This document shows positions 57,836 to 64,000 of a DNA stretch of 64,000 nt, one piece after another. The stretch's first letter is position 1; each line of letters begins with the position of its first letter. The stretch lies in contig CM049314.1 of the NCBI GenBank assembly GCA_026874595.1, positions 75,222,300-75,286,299 on the forward strand, in the 5' to 3' direction. Both the position numbers and the translations under genes were made by a program. Source of the DNA: Sipunculus nudus (lineage: Eukaryota > Annelida > Sipuncula > Golfingiida > Sipunculidae). The notes below the pieces were generated by a model. It had not been told where the DNA came from, ran no database searches, and was given only the letters and a program-made list of their open reading frames with translations.

Positions 57836-59562
57836 ACCACAAGAGTTGGGTTGACATCGGCTGCTGGCACCATCTGCCTGAATTTGCGAACCTGCAGGCG
57901 AGAGAGAGCATCTGCGAGAATGTTAAATTTTCCTGGGATATGCTTGGCCTTAATGTATATATTATGATGCAGAGTGACTAAAACCAGCCGCCTTAGCAGA
58001 TTCATGGTTTCTTTCTCTTTAGCGGATTTTTTGTTGATAATGTGAACAAGGGCTTCATTGTCTATAAAGAGAAGGACCTGTTTATTAGCAAGCTGTGTGC
58101 CCCATGTTTCAATAGCAAGTACTACAGGAATTAATTCCAAAGTGACTATGTTTGACGATTTCCAGTCTGCTGGAAATGGCCCGTTAAACCAGTGGTTACC
58201 AAAAACAGCTCCGAAACCTAAACCTTTAGCTGCATCAGTAAACAAGTGCAGGGAGTTTGAGGTGTCCCAGGCACGGTCCAGAAAAAATGTTTTACCATTG
58301 TATTTCTCTAAAAAGTTTCCCCAGACTTTCAAGTCTTGCTTGTCCTCCCTATTGAGCCTGCATCGATGAGATGGGTGACGCAAGCCAACTGTCTTGTTAA
58401 TCAGTCTTTGCAGAAAGGCCCTACCTGGCAGTATTACTGTACATGCAAAGCTGAGGACACCTATCAATGACTGAAGCTCCTTTAAGCTGACTTTACGACG
58501 CTTGCCATACTGGGCTATTAGCTCCCTGCATTTTTGTACCTTATCTAACGGCAGCTTGGCTAAAAATTCCTTGCAGTCCAACTCTATTCCCAGGAAAACT
58601 AGCGATTTAGTTGGCTGTACTGTTTTATCACTTGCAATTGGTACACCTAAGCACTTGCATATTTCCAGAAAAGTTGTCAAGAGAATTTTACAAGCCTGTT
58701 CATTTTGTCCTATGAAGAGAAAATCATCTAGGTAGTGTAGTACCCTCCCTGGTAGCCCCCTAGCTTTAACTAAAAATTCTAGAGCTGAGCTAAAATGTTC
58801 AAATATTTTACAGGAGGATGCGCAGCCCATGGGCAAGCATCTGTCAAAGAAATAATTTCCTCTGAACTGGAAACCTAACAGGTTATATTCCTCTGGGGAG
58901 ATTGGCAATAACCTGAAGGCTGATTCTATGTCAGCTTTTGCCAGATAAACGTTGCCCCCCATGTTCTGAATTTCCTGCACTGCTTTTTCCACTGATGTAT
59001 AACTGACCTCTGTTGAAATTAAAGGTATGTTGTCATTTATGGAATGGCCTTTGGGATGTGATAAATGGTGTATCATCCTGAATTTTCCTTGCTCTTTTTT
59101 GGGTACTAGTCCTATTGGTGAACAGTGATATCTCCCAAAGGGTGGTTCTGAGAATGGGCCCAAAACCCTACCAGCTGCCATTTCTTTCTCTATTTTCTGC
59201 CAAATAACATGGGGCTCTTCCCTTGCTGAAGGCAAATTCTCACAAGTGCTAGTATATGATTTTAATTTACAATCCAAGCTAAAGCTTTGCTCAAAACCTG
59301 TAACGAGATAGCTAGTCAAATGTTTTGGATAGCCTGCTAAATCAAGTTCTCTTTTCAACTGCTTGAATTTAACGGGTGTTGGAAGCCCCTTGGCGCTGAT
59401 TACCTGCTGGCCTAGCTGAGCTTTGCTGGTTTTGTGATTTATGACATTTAACCCTAGGGTGGAACCCATAACATATCTCACATTTGTGGTTGTATTTACA
59501 TGTGTCTTTGTTACATGGCTCACACTTGTTAAATTTCCTACACAGTCCTTTCTTGTAGGCAC
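57811..59562 (-). CDS. Reverse transcriptase / RNase H polyprotein of the DIRS-like element
   Basis: 583 codons are open. Residues 1 to about 40 are the shadow of the Gag zinc-finger region in another frame, so the true protein probably begins after about 59440, by +1 frameshifting or internal initiation. RT motifs in order: SPIGLVPKKEQGKFRMI (148-164), KADIESAFRLLP with catalytic Asp211, CLPMGCASSC (242-251), HYLDDFLFIG with Asp279-Asp280, and LVFLGIELD (321-329). RNase H follows with Asp443 (LFTDAAKGLG), Glu476 (TLELIPVVLAIETWG), Asp501 (LLFIDNEAL) and Asp551 (HIPGKFNILADALSR). The YLDD and PMG...S forms and RNase H without an aspartic protease or DDE integrase are typical of DIRS/Ngaro elements. 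No stop or frameshift breaks it. Confidence 0.93.
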   Translation of the reverse strand: MPTRKDCVGNLTSVSHVTKTHVNTTTNVRYVMGSTLGLNVINHKTSKAQLGQQVISAKGLPTPVKFKQLKRELDLAGYPKHLTSYLVTGFEQSFSLDCKLKSYTSTCENLPSAREEPHVIWQKIEKEMAAGRVLGPFSEPPFGRYHCSPIGLVPKKEQGKFRMIHHLSHPKGHSINDNIPLISTEVSYTSVEKAVQEIQNMGGNVYLAKADIESAFRLLPISPEEYNLLGFQFRGNYFFDRCLPMGCASSCKIFEHFSSALEFLVKARGLPGRVLHYLDDFLFIGQNEQACKILLTTFLEICKCLGVPIASDKTVQPTKSLVFLGIELDCKEFLAKLPLDKVQKCRELIAQYGKRRKVSLKELQSLIGVLSFACTVILPGRAFLQRLINKTVGLRHPSHRCRLNREDKQDLKVWGNFLEKYNGKTFFLDRAWDTSNSLHLFTDAAKGLGFGAVFGNHWFNGPFPADWKSSNIVTLELIPVVLAIETWGTQLANKQVLLFIDNEALVHIINKKSAKEKETMNLLRRLVLVTLHHNIYIKAKHIPGKFNILADALSRLQVRKFRQMVPAADVNPTLVVCPGKLWD

Positions 59563-60547
59563 GAAAGGGCTGATTACTGGAGACTTGTTTGCTTTTCCAG
59601 TGACCTACTGGTTTGAGGGTGCTACTGAGGGCCTCTAGGTACAGCTCTGGGTGCTTACTCTCCCACTGATTACCAGATACCTCCCTAACCTGCTTAAAAT
59701 TGCAATCATACTTGATGAAATCTGCCCCCTTTTCCGCTAATTCCCTAACAGTGCTGATATACTTGCACAGGTTGGGTGCCTGTTGAGGGTGCTTTACACA
59801 GTAAATGGCCATAAAAATGTTAAAAGCTACTGACCATTCATCCATCGATCTGATGGACTTGCTACGTTTGGGTACCGCTTTAAGCCCTGAGTTGTGATCA
59901 AACTGTAGGTTAAAGACTTCCTGGCCCTTCTTTGGGAGAAGATCCTCTAACTCAATATATCTGTCATCCCAGATTTTTTGTTTTATTCTAGTGTCCACAG
60001 AAAGTCCTAATGCGACACCAGCTGCCTGTTGGCCTGAGCCATGCACTTGTTGTGTGTTTGCGACTGGAGTACTTGGTATGTGAGACAAAAGTACCTGGGA
60101 CAGAGTAGGCCAGTCTGTACTTGAGTGCTGTTCTGTACTGTTGACCTCACCTGAGATTTCTAGACGTGATCTGGCTGTGATGGCCTCTATTGGAGGGGGT
60201 TGCTGCGCAGCCTCTAGTTGTTGTGACGTTGAGGGATTATGTGAGGAAGAACTCTGCGATGACCCTTGTGCTGCGGATCGAGGTGCGGGTGTCTGCTGTT
60301 GTTGTGGAAAACCCCGTGCGTCTAGTAGTCTCTCCAGCCTCTGGTCTATGAGTGGGATATACATGTCCAGCCATCTTGCCATAAGTTCTTGGCTGGGGGG
60401 AGCAGAGGGATGTGCTGGAGGTTCTTGGCTGGGTGGCGCGGACGGCTGTGCTGGAAGTGGCGTCTCATGGTTGGTTCTGGCAGGGGCCACCCTTGGCTGA
60501 CTTGTCCTTGGGGTGTCGGTCACTGAGGGGGGGGATGGGCGTGCCAC
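59369..60547 (-). CDS. Gag-like zinc-finger protein of the DIRS-like element
   Basis: 392 residues. The first 55 or so are proline-rich with the repeated APPSQE(P/L). Residues 81-120 are Gln/Ser-rich. A conserved-looking central domain follows (about 185-320) with VFNLQFDHNSGLKAVP, EWSVAFNIFMAIYCVKHP and FIKYDCNFKQVRE. A Cys/His cluster comes next: Cys336, Cys342, Cys345, Cys350, His354, Cys356, Cys359, His363 and Cys368. The segment C-R-K-F-N...C-K-Y-N-H-K-C-E-I-C-Y-G-F-H-P resembles the zinc-binding tail of Gag-like proteins in Ngaro-type elements. Its role would be RNA binding and particle assembly. The last 65 codons overlap the RT ORF, which is in the +1 frame. The start is the first ATG of the frame. 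The array of 75-bp repeats begins 160 bp upstream. Confidence 0.8.
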   Translation of the reverse strand: MARPSPPSVTDTPRTSQPRVAPARTNHETPLPAQPSAPPSQEPPAHPSAPPSQELMARWLDMYIPLIDQRLERLLDARGFPQQQQTPAPRSAAQGSSQSSSSHNPSTSQQLEAAQQPPPIEAITARSRLEISGEVNSTEQHSSTDWPTLSQVLLSHIPSTPVANTQQVHGSGQQAAGVALGLSVDTRIKQKIWDDRYIELEDLLPKKGQEVFNLQFDHNSGLKAVPKRSKSIRSMDEWSVAFNIFMAIYCVKHPQQAPNLCKYISTVRELAEKGADFIKYDCNFKQVREVSGNQWESKHPELYLEALSSTLKPVGHWKSKQVSSNQPFRAYKKGLCRKFNKCEPCNKDTCKYNHKCEICYGFHPRVKCHKSQNQQSSARPAGNQRQGASNTR

Positions 60548-60708
60548 CCTCCTTGTTTGCTAGCCTCCTCAATAAGTCTAGAGGGAGGGCGCCTTCTCCT
60601 AGCAGACATGCTGAAATTAGGGAAAAGACACAGCAGCTTGTTGCATAAAGGGTAAAGATAACTTAGTTCTCTGACTATTTTACATCCCCCATCTGCAGAT
60701 AGTAAAAT

Positions 60709-61593
60709 ACATGCTGACACAAGCAACAATGGCTTGGGCAACCTCCCGGCGCTAAGCATGTGTATAGAACAGTAGTAAAAAATACATGCTGACACAAGCC
60801 ACAATGGCTTGGGCAACCTCCCGGCGCTAAGCATGTGTTTAAAAACATAGTAAAAATACATGCTGACACAAGCCACAATGGCTTAGGCAACCCTCCCGGC
60901 GCTAAGCATGTGCATAAAACAAATATATAAAAAAAAAGCTACATGCTGACACAAGCCATAATGGCTTGGGCAACCTCCCGGCGCTAAGCATGTGCATAAA
61001 ACAATAGAAAAAAATACATGCTGACACAAGCCACAATGGCTTGGGCAACCTCCCGGCGCTAAGCATGTGCATAAAACAAATAGAAAAAATTCATGCTGAC
61101 ACAAGCCACAATGGCTTGGGCAACCTCCCGGCGCTAAGCATGTGCATAAAACGATAGAAAAATACATGCTGACACAAGCCACAATGGCTTGGGCAACCTC
61201 CCGGCGCTAAGCATGTGCACCAAACAATATTAAAAACTACATGCTGACACAAGCCACAATGGCTTGGGCAACCTCCCGGCGCTAAGCATGTGTATAGAAC
61301 AGTAGTAAATAAATACATGCTGACACCAGCCACAATGGCTTGGGCAACCTCCTGGCGCTAAGCATGTGTTAAAAAACATAGTAAAAATACATGCTGACAC
61401 AAGCCACAATGGCTTGGGCAACCTCCCGGCGCTAAGCATGTGCATAAAACAAATATATAAAAACAATAAAAAGCTACATGCTGACACAAGCCATAATGGC
61501 TTGGGCAACCTCCCGGCGCTAAGCATGTGCATAAAACAATAGAAAAAATACATGCTGACACAAGCCACAATGGCTTGGGCAACCTCCCACGTT
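60709..61593 (-). repeat. Tandem array of twelve 75-bp hairpin units
   Basis: Units begin CATGCTGACACAAGCCACAA, continue TGGCTTGGGCAACCTCCC and GGCGCTAAGCATG, then an A-rich linker of 17-35 bases. The last is cut after CCTCCC. Each has two nested pairings: CATGCT with AGCATG at the ends, and AAGCCA-CAA-TGGCTT inside. Core sequence is almost invariant, whereas linkers vary. The linker order of units 1-5 recurs in units 8-12, so about 540 bp was duplicated recently. The array sits between the hydrolase and Gag ORFs. Frames across it give Cys-rich repeats (PGGCPSHCGLCQH) in several registers and are not credible proteins. Confidence 0.9.
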
Positions 61594-61800
61594 AAAAGAA
61601 AAAAAAATGCAAAAGATATGAAATATAGGCTAAGGACCAACAAGACTAAGGAATAACCCCAAGCCCAATTTTTTTTTTTTTTTTTTTTTTTTATATATAT
61701 AAGCTTCTGAAACTATTCTAAAGCATGTGCATAAACTAACTCCTATCTGTACAGGGTTTGTTGACATGGTATGGTTACAAGATGAATTGTTTTACATGAC
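61594..61800. other. Spacer with poly-T run between array and hydrolase ORF
   Basis: Contains an uninterrupted run of about 23 T at 61670-61692 followed by TATATATATA. On the element sense strand this is a poly-A run just after the hydrolase stop. It might be an internal polyadenylation remnant or simple sequence. Confidence 0.5.
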
Positions 61801-62412
61801 TTAAGAACTGGCATTAATAACTTTAAGGCCTTGCAGGATGCATCCCCTGATGCTCTTATACCATCTCTTCAGGCCTGCATTATTGAAATGTACCCCATCA
61901 TCCAAAAAATAACGGTCTGACCATTTGAACGGATGGGTCCAAAGGCAAGCCTGGCCTGTTTCTACTAAGGTAGCATCAAGATATTGATTGCACACCTCAA
62001 CTTTTTGACAATAATTACTGGGATACATACGACCACAAAATGGGGGGTAACGGGGGGTAAGAGCAAGAACTCTGATAGCTGGAATGCCAAGTTCACAATA
62101 TGCAATTCTTGCTAATTCCAAAATGTCGTGGCCTACCACTTCAGCGTTTCCTTTAAACTTTTCAGCCTTTGACCCACTTGAAGATAAATCATTACCCCCT
62201 ACGTGGAGTATGACCAATGAGGGGCTGTGGGCAGCCACAAGTTCAGGCATTACATCTAGGGCATCTTGTATTTTCATACCACCCACGCCATGCATTATAA
62301 TTTTACAATGATGGAGGCCTAAATGGGGCTTCATAGCCATCATGCCTGCATCTACTGCGAGTTTTAGGCGCTTTACCTGAGAGTCCCCCACAAACAATAC
62401 TGACTGGGCCAT
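61801..62412 (-). CDS. SGNH/GDSL-type hydrolase carried by the DIRS-like element
   Basis: 203 residues, no signal peptide or membrane segment. The family blocks are all present: GDSQ with Ser11 as nucleophile in VLFVGDSQVKRL; block II glycine in MHGVGGMKI (Gly42-Gly45); block III with Asn74 in LHVGGNDLSSSGS; and block V Asp172-x-x-His175 in DDGVHFNNAGLKRW. The predicted activity is hydrolysis of an ester, for example a lipid or acetyl group; the substrate is unknown. Hydrolase ORFs of this kind are known from some Ngaro-group elements. Here it is the first ORF, separated from Gag by the tandem array. It lies inside the insertion boundaries, so it belongs to the element rather than to the host. 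A trapped host gene is an alternative. Confidence 0.88.
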   Translation of the reverse strand: MAQSVLFVGDSQVKRLKLAVDAGMMAMKPHLGLHHCKIIMHGVGGMKIQDALDVMPELVAAHSPSLVILHVGGNDLSSSGSKAEKFKGNAEVVGHDILELARIAYCELGIPAIRVLALTPRYPPFCGRMYPSNYCQKVEVCNQYLDATLVETGQACLWTHPFKWSDRYFLDDGVHFNNAGLKRWYKSIRGCILQGLKVINASS

Positions 62413-62764
62413 GCTTTATCACTTCTTTTGGCAAGAAGCTACGTGGTAAACAAAGTACATAAGTGTAACAACACAGTACTTATTGAAATAAAACCTTTAG
62501 CGTACTTACAGTGATTGCTTGGTATTTCGATCGGCTGTGACACTGGCACTATCGAGCAGATCGGCTTGCCGAACCTCTCAGGTGTGACCGCTGGGTCCTT
62601 GACCAAATACAGTGGTTTGAATCTTCCGTCGATCCTCTGCGTCTGTGGTGTACAAATACGCTAAACAGATGCCGAATTATCTAATTCCTTCCTGCTGTGA
62701 GTGCGGAGCTGATTCTGAATGTATGTTTGCCTGCTCAGGCCTTTTAAATGTTTACAATTTACAA

Positions 62765-62782
62765 ATCTCGTTCACACGAGAT
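62765..62782. promoter_or_regulatory. Perfect hairpin near the 5' end of the DIRS-like element
   Basis: ATCTCGT-TCAC-ACGAGAT is a 7-bp perfect stem with a 4-base loop in the element's 5' untranslated region, about 350 bp upstream of the hydrolase start. A second, weaker inverted pair (ACTCGTT at 62922 region with AACGAGT at 62887) brackets the outermost 40 bases. Function unknown. Confidence 0.5.
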
Positions 62783-62928
62783 CTGGTTCGCAAGGTTGCT
62801 TGAATACCGGAAGTGCCGTATTTTCCCTTATTATCGCTCATTCAACACACTACCCTCGACCGGATAACATATATCTAAAGTGCTTAAACGAGTCTGCCTA
62901 AATCGACCAAGGTGATACCTTACTCGTT

Positions 62929-63652
62929 ATTACTGATGGTCATGATTTGTGGCATAACTATTGATCAAGAGGTGATCCATCAGTTCCTGCAGACTGGTGG
63001 CACAACCTGTATTTGTTCGGGTTTTTTTTTACGAATCTATTTTTGAGACCTTTAAAGATATGAACATCTGTTAACAGGGCAGAAATCATAAAAACTGGAC
63101 CTAGAATCTTCATTCTTGACACACAGGGAGACCCATGAAAATTCTCCATGGAAACCTGAAATTAGGTCTCTGTTACCCATATTCTTTAGGCTGTATGGCT
63201 CCAAAATACCCCCCCGAATAATGGAAAATTTGATACAAAAAGTGCAGTATCTCAATAACTACAACACTGATGGTCATGATTTTTGGCATACATATTGATC
63301 ATGAGCTGTTCCATCAGTTTCTGCAGAGAGGGTGCGCCACCTCTATTTTTTTCAAATTTTTACGAATTTTTTTTTCTCTTTTTGGTACCTTTGAAGATGT
63401 GGTTATCTATCAAGAGGGTACAAATTGCAACAACTGGACCTAGAAACTTCATTCTTGTCATGCAAGGAGGCCCATGAAGAGTGCCTGTGGAAACTTGAAA
63501 TTAGGTCTCTGTTACCCATATCCTTCAAGCTATAGGACTCTGAAGTATCCCTCAGAATAATGGACAATTTGATACAAAAGCTGAAGTATCTGAACAACTA
63601 ATACGGAGATCATCATGATTCTTTGCATGGATATTGACCATTAAGTGTTTTT
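62929..63652 (+). mobile_element. Hel-C1 element, right part after the DIRS-like insertion
   Basis: It resumes with ATTACTGATGGTCATGATT and continues through two C1 units to TGACCATTAAGTGTTTTT, where another Hel-C1 begins at 63653. Its own 3' end is not in the window. Confidence 0.75.
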
Positions 63653-64000
63653 AGCTCAGCTGACTGTAAGTCATCTGAGCTATAGGGATCACCTTTTGTC
63701 CGTCGGCCGTCCGGCCGTCTGGGCGTCTGTCCATTAACAGGGCACAAATCGTAACCGCTAGAACTGGAATCTTCTTACTTGACATCCTAGGAGGTCTATG
63801 GAAATTCTCCTTGTAAACCTGAAATTAGGTCACGGTGACCTATATTCTTCGAGCTATGGGGTTCCGAAGTACCCCCCAGAATAATGGAAAATTTGATACA
63901 AAAGCTCAAGTATCTGAACAACTAATGCATTGATCATCATGATTTTTTGCATGGATATTGATCATGGAGTGTTTCATCAGTTTCTGCAGACTGGTGGCGC
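63653..64000 (+). mobile_element. Hel-C1 element, 5' part, runs off the window
   Basis: The start AGCTCAGCTGACTGTAAG then TCATCTGAGCTATAGGG sits in a T run. It is very similar to the start at 55648 (CCGTCGGCCGTCCGGCCGTC). The window ends inside its first palindrome, CTGGTGGCGC. Confidence 0.75.

Larger units (their letters stand above)
55921..62928 (-). mobile_element. DIRS/Ngaro-like tyrosine-recombinase retrotransposon (about 7.0 kb)
   Basis: The limits come from the interrupted Hel-C1: AACTAT|...|ATTACTGATGG rejoins its order with no duplicated bases, give or take three. Absence of a target duplication is expected of recombinase-integrated elements. In its own 5'->3' direction (minus strand) it carries an SGNH hydrolase ORF, a twelve-unit tandem array, Gag-like ORF, RT/RNase H ORF, tyrosine recombinase ORF and a 3' region with stem-loop repeats. 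There is no methyltransferase domain of the DIRS1 type. This, with the hydrolase, points to the Ngaro side of the group. I could not see the split direct repeats expected at the ends, so one end may be incomplete. All ORFs are intact, suggesting a young copy. Confidence 0.85.

Noticed and set aside
60709-61593. CRISPR-like array (twelve repeats with variable spacers)
   Set aside because: The context is a eukaryotic retrotransposon. The conserved core of about 50 bases is longer than the linkers, and the linkers are A-rich and themselves repeated.
60520-61643. Several overlapping cysteine-rich repeat ORFs (PGGCPSHCGLCQH type) that look like a repetitive secreted protein
   Set aside because: They are the 75-bp tandem array read in different frames. 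The array period and its indels shift the frame, and the same motif appears in three registers with no start context or domain.

Overview
The window is eukaryotic, AT-rich, intron-rich and dominated by transposable elements. It looks like a marine invertebrate genome, and I would guess a mollusc such as a bivalve. That guess rests on repeat style (Helitron/Helentron-type elements plus a DIRS/Ngaro-type retroelement) and on the extracellular-domain gene. The species cannot be fixed from the sequence.

Host gene (+ strand): four exons of one gene can be recognised at 865-1040, 3902-4081, 21619-21787 and 31423-31557. The first three join in phase into one F5/8 type C (discoidin-like) domain. The fourth is a six-cysteine EGF-like domain. 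The introns are 2.9, 17.5 and 9.6 kb and are filled with repeats. Both ends of the gene lie outside the window or were not recognised.

Repeats: most of the rest belongs to three families of non-coding Helitron-like elements, named here Hel-A, Hel-B and Hel-C. Hel-A starts TTGTATCC, ends with a hairpin plus CTAG, and inserts between A and T. Hel-B is AGCGAACC...GGCCTTGT. Hel-C is AGCTCAGC...CACTTGT, with a short C1 and a long C2 form. Hel-B and Hel-C insert in T runs. Each family has a 5' motif repeated inverted near the 3' end and a 3' hairpin, and each carries internal tandem units with the palindrome AGGTGGCGCCACCT. Uninterrupted copies in the window serve as empty sites and show insertion without target duplication. 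The elements are heavily nested, up to three levels at 43538-49490. One Hel-B element ends 15 bases before the splice acceptor of the third discoidin exon.

Autonomous-looking element (- strand, 55921-62928): a 7.0-kb DIRS/Ngaro-like tyrosine-recombinase retrotransposon sits inside a Hel-C1 copy. In its own 5'->3' order it has an SGNH hydrolase ORF, twelve 75-bp hairpin-containing repeats, a Gag-like zinc-finger ORF, an overlapping reverse transcriptase/RNase H ORF, an overlapping tyrosine recombinase ORF, and a 3' region with five copies of a stem-loop. All four ORFs are open with catalytic residues present. Gag, RT/RNase H and recombinase would make particles, copy the RNA and insert a circular DNA. 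The hydrolase role is unknown.

Other remnants: two TA-flanked inverted-repeat DNA elements without usable ORFs (22340-23753 and 44114-45355), a LINE endonuclease fragment, a Gypsy-type integrase fragment, a possible hAT end, a 215-bp inverted repeat and several minisatellites. No tRNA, rRNA or CRISPR array was seen.
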